Positions 55,702 through 64,000 of a DNA stretch of 64,000 nucleotides are shown in pieces. Both the position numbers and the translations under genes were made by a program. The DNA is from JASHPR01 sp963833885 (GTDB lineage: Bacteria; Actinomycetota; Actinomycetes; Streptosporangiales; Streptosporangiaceae), in NCBI GenBank assembly GCA_963833885.1, contig CAWHZU010000031.1:186001-250000 (forward strand). Reading direction: 5' to 3'. The first letter of the stretch is position 1. Every line of letters begins with the position of its first letter. Under the pieces are notes generated by a model, which searched no databases, had not been told where the DNA came from, and saw nothing but the letters and a program-made list of their open reading frames with translations.

Positions 55702-56427
55702 TCACGCACCGGCGGCACCTGCTGGGGTGCCTGGCCCGGCGCCTGGCCCGGTGCCGCCGGCAAACCCGGCCTCGGCCAGGGCGGCCTCGATGAGCGCGCC
55801 GTGCAGGCGCATGCTGACCGCCGCTATCTCCCGGGCCGTGCGCCCGGCCTGCTCCCTCGCCTCCGGGTTGCGCTGCCGCAGGGTGGGCGCGACTACCTGC
55901 TCGATGAACGACATCTCGCGCTCGACCGCGGCCCGGACGGCCCGCAGGTGCCGGGCCTCGACGCCATACCTGCTGAGCACGGCGGCGGCCGACGCGACCT
56001 GGAGCGCGTCCCGCTGGTACACCCGCCCGGTCCGGCGGACCAGCCCGAAGTTCTCCAGCTCGGCAAGCTGCTTCTCGTCGATCCCCGCGGCGGCCAGGAG
56101 CTCGCTGCGGCTCAGCGGGCCGGTAGCACTCGCGCACGCCCCCTGCGCGGGGCCAGCGTCCGCGGGGTCCACCGCAGACGGCAGCAGCCGCTCCTTGATC
56201 ACCCGGAGCGGCAGGTACTCGTCACGCTGGGCCGTCAGGATGTACCGCAGCCGCTCCACGTCGGCCTCGTCGAACCTGCGGTAGTTGGACGGCGTGCGGG
56301 CCGGCTCGATCAGCCCCTCCGACTCCAGAAACCGGATCTTGGACACGCTGACGTCAGGAAACTCCGCGCGAAGACGGGCGATCACCTCGCCGATGCCGAG
56401 GTACGCGCGAGCAGGCTGTGCGCTCAT
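55702..56427 (-). CDS. ftsR: MerR-type transcriptional regulator FtsR
   Basis: 241 residues. N-terminal MerR helix-turn-helix (YLGIGEVIARLRAEFPDVSVSKIRFLESEGLIEPARTPSNYRRF) and a C-terminal second helical domain. The orthologue in Corynebacterium glutamicum activates ftsZ, hence FtsR. Its ATG overlaps the garA stop (ATGA). The Ala/Gly/Pro-rich C-terminal end (TGPGAGPGTPAGAAGA) is poorly conserved. Confidence 0.94.
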   Translation of the reverse strand: MSAQPARAYLGIGEVIARLRAEFPDVSVSKIRFLESEGLIEPARTPSNYRRFDEADVERLRYILTAQRDEYLPLRVIKERLLPSAVDPADAGPAQGACASATGPLSRSELLAAAGIDEKQLAELENFGLVRRTGRVYQRDALQVASAAAVLSRYGVEARHLRAVRAAVEREMSFIEQVVAPTLRQRNPEAREQAGRTAREIAAVSMRLHGALIEAALAEAGFAGGTGPGAGPGTPAGAAGA

Positions 56428-56981
56428 CCCCCGACCTGTGCGCCTCCGCCGCCATGCTCCGCCTGCGAGTACGGGCCGAGCAGGAACACCAGGCGGAACT
56501 TGCCCACCTGCACCTCGTCGCCTCCGGTCAGGTCCGTCTCCTCGATCCGCTCCCGGTTCACGTACGTGCCGTTGAGGCTGCCGACGTCGCGGACGGTGAA
56601 GCGGCTGCCGGACCGGTAGAACTCGACGTGCCGCCGCGACACGGTCACGTCATCGAGAAAGATGTCGCTGTCCGGATGGCGGCCAACCAGCGTGAGGTCG
56701 CTGTCCAGCAGGAACCGGCTGCCGGCGTTCGGCCCGCGCCGCACGACCAGCATCGCCGTTCCGGCCGGGAGCGTGTCGAGCATCGCGGCATCGGCGACCG
56801 GCTCGTCGCCGACTTCCGTGTCACCAGCGTCGATGCCGACGGCGGAGATCACGGAGGTTGTCTCCGCCGAACCCTCCCCCGAGCCACGGCCCACGGGTGC
56901 GAGCGGGTTGCCGCAGTGTGAGCAGTAGCGAGCCCCTTCGGGATTCTCCTGACCGCACCGGATGCAGTACACGCTGGCCAT
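56424..56981 (-). CDS. garA: FHA-domain protein GarA/OdhI with N-terminal zinc ribbon
   Basis: 185 residues. A zinc ribbon (YCIRCGQENPEGARYCSHCG) precedes a linker with the ETTSV phosphorylation motif (Thr 41/42) and an FHA domain (LTLVGRHPDSDIFLDDVTVSRRHVEFY ... VRDVGSLNGTYVN). In mycobacteria and corynebacteria, phosphorylation of this motif by PknB/PknG releases inhibition of 2-oxoglutarate dehydrogenase and glutamate dehydrogenase. Conserved with ftsR downstream. Confidence 0.96.
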   Translation of the reverse strand: MASVYCIRCGQENPEGARYCSHCGNPLAPVGRGSGEGSAETTSVISAVGIDAGDTEVGDEPVADAAMLDTLPAGTAMLVVRRGPNAGSRFLLDSDLTLVGRHPDSDIFLDDVTVSRRHVEFYRSGSRFTVRDVGSLNGTYVNRERIEETDLTGGDEVQVGKFRLVFLLGPYSQAEHGGGGAQVGG

Positions 56982-57385
56982 GTTCCTGCCTAGCCTCCCA
57001 TTCGCCGGCCATCCGGCCGGGGCGGGAACCATGTCAGCCGACTGATCCTGGGTGGTTCGCCGCGAGAACTCCGCTGGTGGAGTCAACGCTACCCGCGCCG
57101 CACCGCGCCGGTCCATGCGCCACGCGCGCCGTGCCTGCCCCGGCGGGCCAGCCGGAATCCGGCCGGGCGAGTGCTTATCCCCGGCGCCGGGCGCCCCGGC
57201 CCCGGCACCGCCAGACGCGCCAGCGTCCGGCCGTGCGGCTCGCGCACGCGCCTTCTCGCGACGCCTACGCCACATTCTGGCCGCACCTCCGCTACTTGCA
57301 ATTCAGCGATTCTCTCATGCGGGCGCTCTTCGCGCCGTCACTCTAGTGCAGCTCAGACAGCGGCAGGAACCGGGCGATCCGCGGC
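56982..57385. other. Intergenic region between garA and the nucleotidyltransferase gene
   Basis: 404 bases, same-strand genes on both sides. It contains only long GC-rich stretches without conserved coding potential; frames in it look like shadows. No terminator, riboswitch or repeat is recognised. It should hold the garA promoter and the end of the upstream transcript. Confidence 0.5.
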
Positions 57386-59884
57386 TCAGCGCCCGGCCTG
57401 GGCAACTACCGCGGCCCACTCGTCGAGCAGCGCCTGCGCCGTGTCGTCGTCGGTGCCCTCTGCCCAGAGGTGCGTGACCGCGTCAGACGGGTCGGGCAAG
57501 ACCAGAATCCACCCGCCTTCGGGCTGCTCAACACGCACCCCGTCGGTGGTGTCGACCTTCCGGTCTCCCGCCGCTTCCACGACCGTCCGCATCACGCTGC
57601 CCTTCGCCGCCCACGGGGTCGGCATGGAGCGCTTGAGCAGGTGGGCCTCTGGGATCCTGGCGTCGATCTGGCTGAGCGTGAGCCTGGTCCTGGCGACCAG
57701 GCCGAGCAGGCGGGCGAACGCCGCGATCCCGTCGATGGAGCGGGAGAACTCGGGCATCACGAAGCCGCCGCGGCCGTCCGCGGCGAAGATCATGTCCTCG
57801 GCGGCGGCCGCCTCGTAGATCCCGTACAGCGAGGTGGCTGTCCAGTCCACCTTCACCGAGTGGAACCGGGAGACCCGCTCGGCGACCCTGGTGGTGGTCA
57901 CCGGCAGCGCGACCCGGCCCGTGCGCCGCTCCGCTGCGATCAGGTCGAGCACGACGAGCAGCGCGCGCTCGTCGCTGACCAGGGAGCCCTTGTCGTCGAC
58001 CAGCGTGATCCGCTCGCCCACCGGGTCGAACCTGACGCCGAAGTCGGCACGCGACGACGAGACGAGCTCGGCGAGGCGGTGCAGGCCGGCCCGGATCTGC
58101 GCGAGCGACTGCGTCGGCGACGCCTCGTCCAGCCGGTTGTTCACGGTGAGCACGTCGACGCCGATCGTGCCGAGCAGCACGGGCAGCACCAGCGACGCGG
58201 TCCCCCCTGCGCAGTCGGCGACGACCTTCAGGCCTGCGCCGCGGACGCCGGACATGTCGATGCCCCGGAGCAGCGCGTGAGTGTAGGCCTCGACCACGCG
58301 CGGCGGGTAGGTCAATTCCGCGATCTCACCGGGAAAGGCGCGCCGGTACTCCTGCCGTGAGAAGACGCGCTCCAGCTTGCGCTGCGCGGTCTGCGACATG
58401 TCGGCGCCGTCGGAGTCGAGGAAGATGATGTCGATGGACTGCGGATCGCCCGGCGTCGTCCGCAGCGCGATCCCGCCGCTGTACTCGCTGCGCGCGGTCT
58501 CGAACCTGGCCACCGGCAGGGGCTGGGCCTCCAGGTCGACCACGTTGATCGCGCTCGCGTTGAGCGCGCTGTGCACCGCGCGCTTCAGCGCCCGCGCGGC
58601 GCGCGACACGTCCCTGGACGTGGTGACGGTCGTGCCTTTTTTCAGCGTCGTGGCGTAGGCGCTCGCGAGCCGGACGCAAAGCTCAGGAGTGATCTCCACG
58701 TTGACGAGGCCGGACACCCCGCGCGGCCCGAACAGCGTCCGCTGCCCGCGGGACTCCCAGATCACGCTGGTGTTCACCACGGCGCCGGCCTCGATCGTCT
58801 TGAACGGGTAGACCTTGACGTCGGCGGACACGTACGCCTCGGGCTCGATCACGCACTCGTCGCCGACGATGGCGGACTCCTCGATCCGGGCCGATCGCAT
58901 CACGTCGGTGTTCTTGCCCACCACGCAGCCGCGCAGGGTGGCGCCGCTGCCGACGTAGACATTGCTGTGCACGACCGCCCGGTGCAGAAACGCGCCCTCC
59001 TTGACCACCACGTTGCTGCCGATCACGCTGTACTCGCGCACCTGGGCGCCGCCCTCGATCTTGGCGTACTCACCGATCGCGAGCGGGCCGCTGAGCGTCG
59101 CGTCCGGATCGACCTCGGCCCCCTCGGCGATCCAGATGCCCGGGGACACCTCGAAGCCGTCGATGTGCGCCTGCACCCGGCCGGCCAGCACGTCGGCCTG
59201 GGCCTTCAGGTAGCTCTCATGCGTGCCGACGTCCTCCCAGTAGCCGTCGGCGACCCAGCCGTACAGCGGCGCGCCGCGCTCGAGCAGCCGGGGGAAGACG
59301 TCGCCCGACCAGTCGGCCACCTCGCCCGGGGAAAGCTCGGCGAGCACCTCGGGCTCCATCACGTAGATGCCGGTGTTGACGGTGTCCGAGAACACCTGGC
59401 CCCACGTGGGCTTCTCGAGGAAGCGCTGGATCCGCCCGTCGTCGTCGACGATGATGATCCCGAACTCCAGCGGGTCGGGCACCCGGGTCAGCCCCACGGT
59501 CACCAGCGCGCCGCTGTCCTTATGGAACCGGACAAGCTCGGACAGGTCGATATCGGTGAGGGCATCGCCCGAAATGACCAGGAACGGCTGGTCCCGCAGC
59601 GCGTCCTCGGCGTTCTTCACGCTGCCGGCGGTGCCGAGCGGGGCCTCCTCGGTGGCGTACTGCAGGCTCATGCCGAAGTCCTCGCCGTCGCCGAAGTAGT
59701 TGCGCACCATCGAGGCGAGGAAGGCCGTGGTGACCACGGTCTCGTCGAAGCCGTGCTGCCGCAGCAGCCGGAGCACGTGCTCCATGATCGGCCGGTTGAC
59801 CACGGGCAGCATCGGCTTTGGCTGGTTAGCGGTCATCGGGCGCAGCCGAGTGCCCTCCCCGCCCGCCATCACGACAGCCTTCAC
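57386..59884 (-). CDS. Mannose-1-phosphate guanylyltransferase-like protein fused to a degenerate phosphomannomutase domain
   Basis: 832 residues. Residues 1-240 form a nucleotidyltransferase (KAVVMAGGEGTRLRPMT, LVISGDALTDID, WEDVGTHESY); about 250-380 a left-handed beta-helix; 390-832 a phosphohexomutase-like domain. In that last domain the phosphoserine loop is not conserved: the place of the S-H-N-P loop reads RTTPGDP (475-481), and the Mg loop reads DPVGER (620-625) rather than DPDGDR. The mutase part may be catalytically weak or regulatory. Probably provides NDP-mannose for cell-envelope glycans. CDP-alcohol transferase gene is 30 bases upstream. Confidence 0.9.
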   Translation of the reverse strand: MKAVVMAGGEGTRLRPMTANQPKPMLPVVNRPIMEHVLRLLRQHGFDETVVTTAFLASMVRNYFGDGEDFGMSLQYATEEAPLGTAGSVKNAEDALRDQPFLVISGDALTDIDLSELVRFHKDSGALVTVGLTRVPDPLEFGIIIVDDDGRIQRFLEKPTWGQVFSDTVNTGIYVMEPEVLAELSPGEVADWSGDVFPRLLERGAPLYGWVADGYWEDVGTHESYLKAQADVLAGRVQAHIDGFEVSPGIWIAEGAEVDPDATLSGPLAIGEYAKIEGGAQVREYSVIGSNVVVKEGAFLHRAVVHSNVYVGSGATLRGCVVGKNTDVMRSARIEESAIVGDECVIEPEAYVSADVKVYPFKTIEAGAVVNTSVIWESRGQRTLFGPRGVSGLVNVEITPELCVRLASAYATTLKKGTTVTTSRDVSRAARALKRAVHSALNASAINVVDLEAQPLPVARFETARSEYSGGIALRTTPGDPQSIDIIFLDSDGADMSQTAQRKLERVFSRQEYRRAFPGEIAELTYPPRVVEAYTHALLRGIDMSGVRGAGLKVVADCAGGTASLVLPVLLGTIGVDVLTVNNRLDEASPTQSLAQIRAGLHRLAELVSSSRADFGVRFDPVGERITLVDDKGSLVSDERALLVVLDLIAAERRTGRVALPVTTTRVAERVSRFHSVKVDWTATSLYGIYEAAAAEDMIFAADGRGGFVMPEFSRSIDGIAAFARLLGLVARTRLTLSQIDARIPEAHLLKRSMPTPWAAKGSVMRTVVEAAGDRKVDTTDGVRVEQPEGGWILVLPDPSDAVTHLWAEGTDDDTAQALLDEWAAVVAQAGR

Positions 59885-59914
59885 CGCGACCCAGCCTCCC
59901 TGTTTCCCCCGGGG

Positions 59915-60580
59915 TTACCCGGGGGGACGAGTCTGTCGATCCCCCCGCTGCGTTGTCATAGGAGAACGCCCCCCCGATTCCCCCCGAAGTATGCGTCGCG
60001 CCTGCTCCACGTACAACACGGCGGCGCACCAGTACAGTGCACTTCCCCAGATGGCAAACGCCCAACCGGCGATTCTGGCGACCTCGGAGTAGACGGCCGT
60101 GTGCGCGCCGAGGAGCAGCAGCGGGAACGCGTACAGCAGCGTCGCCGTGGCGGCCTTGCCGGCGAAGCTGACCTGCAGCGGGCCGTAGCCGTGCCGTCGC
60201 AGCACGAGCAGCACGATCCCGAGCATCAGCTCACGGACGGCGAGCAGGATGACGAGCCACCACGGGATGATGGCCCGGACCGCGAGCGCGATGACCGTGG
60301 CCACGATGTAGGCCCGGTCCGCCGTCGGGTCGAGCAACTGGCCGAGCCTGCTCTGCTGGTTCAGTGCGCGGGCGATCTTGCCATCCAGCCAGTCAGAAGC
60401 GCCTGAGGCGATCAGCAGCCCGAACGCCCACCAGTCCCCGGTCTGGGTCCGCAGGCCAAGCACCAGCCACAGGAAAACCGGTACTCCGGCGAGACGGGCC
60501 AGGCTGATCGCGTTCGGGATGGTCAGGACCCGGTCCTGTGCGTCGGTTGCGGCCACGTCCTCGGCCGCTGCCTTTGCCAT
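59915..60580 (-). CDS. CDP-alcohol phosphatidyltransferase
   Basis: 221-residue membrane enzyme that joins a CDP-diacylglycerol-derived phosphatidyl group to an alcohol (as in phosphatidylglycerol phosphate, cardiolipin or phosphatidylinositol synthesis). The active-site motif D-G-x2-A-R-x8-G-x3-D-x3-D is complete in DWLDGKIARALNQQSRLGQLLDPTADR. Six membrane spans follow the usual order. ATG 60580 removes a Pro/Arg-rich nonconserved extension. Same strand as the nucleotidyltransferase gene and probably cotranscribed. The alcohol substrate is not determined. Confidence 0.92.
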   Translation of the reverse strand: MAKAAAEDVAATDAQDRVLTIPNAISLARLAGVPVFLWLVLGLRTQTGDWWAFGLLIASGASDWLDGKIARALNQQSRLGQLLDPTADRAYIVATVIALAVRAIIPWWLVILLAVRELMLGIVLLVLRRHGYGPLQVSFAGKAATATLLYAFPLLLLGAHTAVYSEVARIAGWAFAIWGSALYWCAAVLYVEQARRILRGESGGRSPMTTQRGDRQTRPPG

Positions 60581-60671
60581 CCTGCCTCGCTGCCCTGCCT
60601 CGCTGGTCCCGGGCCGGCCCTTCGCTCGCGGGCGGTGCGCCCAGGATACGGTGGCCCGGCCGCGCGGACGG

Positions 60672-61865
60672 CTAGGCGGCCTCCCATAGCGTGGCGATGC
60701 CCTGGCCGACGCCGATGCACATGGTCGCGGCAGCCCGCGCCGCGCCACGCCGCCGCAACTCGTGCAGCAGCGTGGTGGTGATCCTGGCGCCCGAGCAGCC
60801 GAGCGGGTGCCCGATGGCGATCGCGCCGCCGTTCACGTTCACGAGGTCCGGGTCGAGCTTGAGCTCGTCGATGACCGCCACCGCCTGCGCGGCGAAGGCC
60901 TCGTTGACTTCCACCAGGCCGAGGTCGCCCACCTGCCACCCGGCCCTGGCCAGCAGCCGGGTCATCGCGGGCACCGGGCCGATCCCCATGTAGTCCGGGT
61001 GCACCCCGGCCGCCGCCGCCCCGGCGTACCTGGCGATCGGCCGGACGCCCGCGTCGGCCACCGCCCGCTCAGACATCAGCAGCAGGCCTGCTGAGCCGTC
61101 GTTCAGTGGCGATGAGTTACCCCCGGTCACGGTCCCGCCAGTGCGGAACGCGGGCTTGCGCGAGGCCAGGTCCTCCAGGGTCAGATCCGCGCGGATCCCC
61201 TCGTCTGCGGTCACCTCACCACCCGGGGCGGTCACCGGGATGATCTCCTCGGCCAGCACCCCGGCGGCCACCGCGCGCCCGGCCCGCTGGTGGCTCTGCA
61301 GCGCGAACCTGTCCTGCCGCTCCCGGTCCACCCCGTAGCGCTCGGCGACGTTCTCCGCGGTCTCGCCGAGGCTGATCGGCGGGTAGAGCTGCTGCATGAG
61401 CGGGCTCACCAGCCGCCAGCCGAGCCTGGTGTCGGCCAGACCCGCATCGCGGGGAAACGGCTCGGCCGCGCGGGGCAGCACAAACGGCGCCCGGGTCATC
61501 GACTCGGTCCCGCCCGCCAGGCAGATGTCGGCGTCGCCAGCGGCGATCGCCCGCGCGGCATCGGAGATCGCCTCCATGCCCGACCCGCAGAGGCGGTTCA
61601 CCGTCGCGCCGGGGATCTCGACCGGCAGCCCGGCGAGCAGCACGCCCATCCGGGCTACGTTCCTGTTGTCCTCGCCGGCCTGGTTGGCCGCGCCCCAGTA
61701 CACGTCGTCGATCCGGGCCGGATCAAGCCACGGATTCCTGGCGGCCAGCGCCCGGATCACGTCTGCCGTCAGGTGGTCGGGGCGGATCCCGGCCAGCGCT
61801 CCCTTGATCTTGCCCACCGGGGTCCGGCACGCGTCGACTGCGAAGACCGTGTTCATGCCGCTCAT
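60672..61865 (-). CDS. Acetyl-CoA C-acyltransferase (thiolase)
   Basis: 397-residue thiolase. Catalytic cysteines: NRLCGSGMEA (acyl-enzyme) and GHPLGCSGAR (proton transfer); the His in GHPLG and the NEAFAAQA motif are present. Thiolases cleave 3-ketoacyl-CoA or condense acetyl-CoA; the WGAANQAGEDNRNVAR stretch is typical of the degradative group. ATG 61865 is used; ATG 61856 is possible. It follows the acyl carrier protein gene by about 50 bases. Confidence 0.93.
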   Translation of the reverse strand: MSGMNTVFAVDACRTPVGKIKGALAGIRPDHLTADVIRALAARNPWLDPARIDDVYWGAANQAGEDNRNVARMGVLLAGLPVEIPGATVNRLCGSGMEAISDAARAIAAGDADICLAGGTESMTRAPFVLPRAAEPFPRDAGLADTRLGWRLVSPLMQQLYPPISLGETAENVAERYGVDRERQDRFALQSHQRAGRAVAAGVLAEEIIPVTAPGGEVTADEGIRADLTLEDLASRKPAFRTGGTVTGGNSSPLNDGSAGLLLMSERAVADAGVRPIARYAGAAAAGVHPDYMGIGPVPAMTRLLARAGWQVGDLGLVEVNEAFAAQAVAVIDELKLDPDLVNVNGGAIAIGHPLGCSGARITTTLLHELRRRGAARAAATMCIGVGQGIATLWEAA

Positions 61866-61914
61866 GTCTTGAATGTACCGTCGGTGGCGCTCTTGGCCAG
61901 CGGCCATACGCGGG

Positions 61915-62178
61915 CTACGCGGTGTGCTCTTCGATGAAGGCGGCCAGCGTGCCGAGGGTGGCCAGCGCGTCGAGGTTGAGGTCCTCGTCGGCGACATCGA
62001 CGCCGAATCGCCGGTGCACCTCGCGCAGCAGCAGCGTGCCGGTCAGCGAGTCCAGCCCGACTCCGGCCCCGAACAGCGGCACCTGCTCGCCCACGTCGGC
62101 CAGTTCCGCGCGCCCGGTGGCCTCGGCCAGGATCTCGCGGAGTTCGGCGATGATCTCGGGCCCGCCGCCGCGTCTCAC
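61915..62178 (-). CDS. Acyl carrier protein
   Basis: 87 residues from GTG 62178. Helical carrier protein with the phosphopantetheine serine in VGLDSLTGTLLLREVHRRF. Ends AAFIEEHTA. Lies 26 bases after the FkbH-like gene on the same strand, so it is probably its partner: FkbH proteins load glyceryl groups onto such carriers. Different from the primary-metabolism AcpP in its D-S-L-T surroundings. Confidence 0.9.
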   Translation of the reverse strand: MRRGGGPEIIAELREILAEATGRAELADVGEQVPLFGAGVGLDSLTGTLLLREVHRRFGVDVADEDLNLDALATLGTLAAFIEEHTA

Positions 62179-62204
62179 CGCCCGGTCACCCCGCCGCCCC
62201 GCCG

Positions 62205-63233
62205 TCAGGCCGCCGACGCCCACTCGGGCAGTTCGGGCAGCGGCCCGTCCAGCACCCGGGTGAACACCGCGGCCGGCTGGTCTGGCGTGCCGCCCTCGGC
62301 CGCCCGGAAGCCGGAACCGGCCAGGGCCAGCCGCAGCGGCACGTTTCTGGGACTGACCAGGCACGGGACGGCCAGCGTCGCGGCGCCGTCCTGGGCGGCC
62401 GACCGCGCCAGCCACGCGAGCAGTGCCTCGATGACGCCGCGGCCCATGGCCCGGCACGACATCATCAGCAGCGAGACCGTCCAGCCGTCCTCGGCGGTCT
62501 CCACGACGCAGCCGCCGACCAGCCCGTCGTCTCCGAACCTGTCGTGCAGCCGCACCGTAGCGACCCGGTGCGCTGGCGAGCCGGTCAGCCCGGCCAGCTC
62601 CGCCTCGGTCATGCCCCGGCCGGCCGAGTTGAACTGATGCGTGCGCACCGACAGCTCGTGCAGCCGCGGCACGTCCGCGGGCGTGGCATGGGCGATCGAC
62701 ACCCGGGTGCCGCAGTACCGCAGGAACTCGTCCCGGGACCCGCCGAACGCCCGGGCCTCCTCCTGCCGGAGCCGCCGCTCGGCGTACATCTCGCCGCGGC
62801 GGCGGGCCTCGTCCGTGACCACCGGAGGGCTGAACTCCGGCCAGCCGACGGCGTCCGCCATGTCCTCAGGCGACAGCACCAGGGCCTCGGGCACCCGGAA
62901 CGAGACCTCGGCCCGCTCGTAGAGGTCGTCGTCGACGAACGCGACCGCTTCGGGTGCCATGGCCAGATCGGCGACGATCCGGCTCACCGCGTCCGACTTG
63001 CGGTCCCAGCCGCATTCAACGGCCGCGAACTGCAGGCCGGTGGCCTTCTCGGCGTACTCGGCCGCCTCCTGCGGGTTCCTGCTGGCGATGGCGTGCAGGA
63101 TGCCGCGCTCGGCCAGCTCGGCGGCGACCGAGACCATCGCCGGATCGGGCGGTGGCGGCTGGGAGCCGGATTCCAGGTACACCCCGGACAGCATCGTGTT
63201 GTCGAGGTCCCAAATGACGCATTTGATCATCAT
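62205..63233 (-). CDS. FkbH-like HAD-superfamily protein with acetyltransferase-like C-terminus
   Basis: 342 residues. HAD domain: KCVIWDLDNTMLSG (motif I with both Asp), then AIASRNPQEAAEYAEKATG, VAFVDDDLYERAEVSF. The second half resembles a GNAT domain (SIAHATPADVPRLHELSVRTHQFNSAG ... MSCRAMGRGVIEALLAWLA), the standard FkbH arrangement. FkbH enzymes convert 1,3-bisphosphoglycerate to glyceryl-ACP in polyketide extender-unit synthesis. The ATG-ATG start overlaps the GNAT gene stop. With the carrier protein it forms a small module of possible secondary metabolism. Confidence 0.88.
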   Translation of the reverse strand: MMIKCVIWDLDNTMLSGVYLESGSQPPPPDPAMVSVAAELAERGILHAIASRNPQEAAEYAEKATGLQFAAVECGWDRKSDAVSRIVADLAMAPEAVAFVDDDLYERAEVSFRVPEALVLSPEDMADAVGWPEFSPPVVTDEARRRGEMYAERRLRQEEARAFGGSRDEFLRYCGTRVSIAHATPADVPRLHELSVRTHQFNSAGRGMTEAELAGLTGSPAHRVATVRLHDRFGDDGLVGGCVVETAEDGWTVSLLMMSCRAMGRGVIEALLAWLARSAAQDGAATLAVPCLVSPRNVPLRLALAGSGFRAAEGGTPDQPAAVFTRVLDGPLPELPEWASAA

Positions 63234-63754
63234 GCGTTGCCGCCTTCCCCGTGTGAGCTGGCCACCCGCTTTTCCATCGTGACGTGCGTCGCCTCGAAAC
63301 CGAACTTCCGGTACAGCGCCCGCATGCCGAGGTTCCTCGCGTGAACCTTCCCGGTGAGCTGGCGCAGCCCGGCCTCGTCGGCCGCCCGCAGCACGGCGGC
63401 CAGCAGCAGCTCGCCTATCAGGCTGCGGCCGGGGACGTCGGCAACGGCCAGCGACCTGAAGTTCCCGTACCGCGCGCCGGTCAGCGAGTTGGTCCTGCCG
63501 GACAGCCACGCCCAGCCGACCGGCTCGTCCGGCGCCGCCTCGGCGGCTGCCACGAGCGTGATCTCCCCCGGCTTGCCCAGCGCACCGCCGACCCGCCTGC
63601 GGTGCAGCCCGGCGTCGGTGACCGCCTCATCGCCGAACGACACCTGCGCGATCTCCACCTCGAAGTTGGCGATCGCGTCGAGATCGTCGGCTGTGGCCTC
63701 CCGGACCAGGTATCTGGGCAGGCCGGAACTCCCCGGACCTGCCTCGCCGCTCAT
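63230..63754 (-). CDS. GNAT-family N-acetyltransferase
   Basis: 174 residues. LVREATADDLDAIANFEVEIAQVSFGDEAV, LVAAAEAAPDEPVGWAWLS, FRSLAVADVPGRSLIGELLLAAVLRAADEAGLRQLTGKVHARNLGMRALYRKFGFEATHVTMEKRV: the acetyl-CoA binding motif is degenerate, but the N-A-x-A-x-x-L-Y-x-K-x-G-F-like end is clear. ATG 63754 overlaps the zinc-ribbon gene stop (ATGA). Same strand and coupled with the FkbH gene. Confidence 0.9.
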   Translation of the reverse strand: MSGEAGPGSSGLPRYLVREATADDLDAIANFEVEIAQVSFGDEAVTDAGLHRRRVGGALGKPGEITLVAAAEAAPDEPVGWAWLSGRTNSLTGARYGNFRSLAVADVPGRSLIGELLLAAVLRAADEAGLRQLTGKVHARNLGMRALYRKFGFEATHVTMEKRVASSHGEGGNA

Positions 63755-64000
63755 TCCGCTCCCGTTTCCGTTTCCGTTCCCGTACGCGCCCGCAGCGGCA
63801 TCGGCCGGAACACCGAGCCGCCGCACTGCGGGCACCCGGCCTCTTGCAGCGCCGCGATGCGTGGCCACCGGCCACCCGGGCCGACCTCGTGCACGGCCCG
63901 GCAGCCTGCACACCGGTACGGCCGGGCCGCGGTCGCCCGGACCTCGGCCGTGTACAGCGGCCCGGCGGCGTCGCCCTCGATGAGCGGCGCGGCAGCCGCC
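63751..64000 (-). CDS. Zinc-ribbon protein (5' truncated by window edge)
   Basis: C-terminal 82 residues of a protein continuing beyond the right edge. A four-cysteine ribbon is seen: YRCAGCRAVHEVG and AGCPQCGGSVF, about 30 residues apart. The tail ends RARTGTETETGAE from a short GGAAAC-type repeat near 63760-63780. The stop overlaps the GNAT start, so it is the first visible member of the GNAT-FkbH-ACP set. Function unknown. Confidence 0.7.
   Translation of the reverse strand, partial: AAAAPLIEGDAAGPLYTAEVRATAARPYRCAGCRAVHEVGPGGRWPRIAALQEAGCPQCGGSVFRPMPLRARTGTETETGAE

Overview
This 64 kb window is high-GC chromosomal DNA from an actinobacterium. Evidence: a WhiB protein, Lsr2, WhiA, RbpA-like protein, OpcA, a GarA/FtsR cluster, many GTG/TTG starts, ATGA/GTGA stop-start overlaps, and the gap-pgk-tpiA-secG and whiA-yvcK-rapZ-uvrC gene orders. 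An HpnB-like hopanoid glycosyltransferase, a DUF222/HNH protein and a gene order different from Streptomyces suggest the Streptosporangiales or a neighbouring lineage, but genus cannot be settled from the sequence alone. It looks like core chromosome. I see no prophage, IS element, CRISPR array, tRNA or rRNA.

Layout. 1-2.8 kb: ABC exporter end and heme A synthase. 2.8-5.4 kb: a uridine-kinase-like protein, then a TPP riboswitch in front of a lone family 5 solute-binding lipoprotein. 5.5-12.1 kb: pentose-phosphate operon tkt-tal-zwf-opcA-pgl. 12.3-16 kb: RCK-domain membrane protein, acetate transporter, MscS channel. 16.2-19.2 kb: Lsr2, a proline-rich repeat protein, WhiB and a 48-residue Cys-rich protein. 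19.5-23 kb: assimilatory sulfite/sulfate operon (sulfite reductase, zinc ribbon, cysH, sirohydrochlorin chelatase). 23.1-30.4 kb: AidB-like dehydrogenase, GlgX, small membrane protein, RibD-C reductase, HEAT protein, glutamate decarboxylase. 30.7-33 kb: DUF222/HNH protein. 33.1-42 kb (minus strand): rbpA, secG, tpiA, pgk, gap, whiA, yvcK, rapZ, uvrC. 42-48.6 kb: glycosyltransferase, cupin, second solute-binding lipoprotein, gcvP with a glycine riboswitch. 48.8-54.3 kb: ArsR-MFS pair and ABC genes with a PadR regulator. 54.3-57 kb: MerR-bifunctional nuclease-ftsR-garA. 57.4-60.6 kb: nucleotidyltransferase/phosphomannomutase-like protein and CDP-alcohol phosphatidyltransferase. 60.7-64 kb: thiolase, acyl carrier protein, FkbH-like HAD protein, GNAT and zinc ribbon.

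Two patterns cut across the annotation. First, a 28-29 nt G-rich element (5' part TGAAGGGGGATGGGG, 3' part AGGCGGGYGGGGG) sits inside four unrelated genes (tkt, glutamate decarboxylase, pgk, glycosyltransferase). It is always G-rich on the coding strand, keeps the frame, and in the three genes with a familiar family length it falls at a variable loop. It matches a canonical G-quadruplex pattern and looks like a dispersed protein-invading mini-repeat. Second, six single-base frameshifts break five otherwise well conserved genes (tkt twice, cysH, uvrC, an MFS transporter, a membrane protein). Most fall in short G/C runs. They look more like indel errors in the assembly than real gene decay, but this needs read-level checking.

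The thiamine link is also notable: a TPP aptamer whose closing helix can pair with the ribosome binding site controls a transporter lipoprotein directly upstream of TPP-dependent transketolase.
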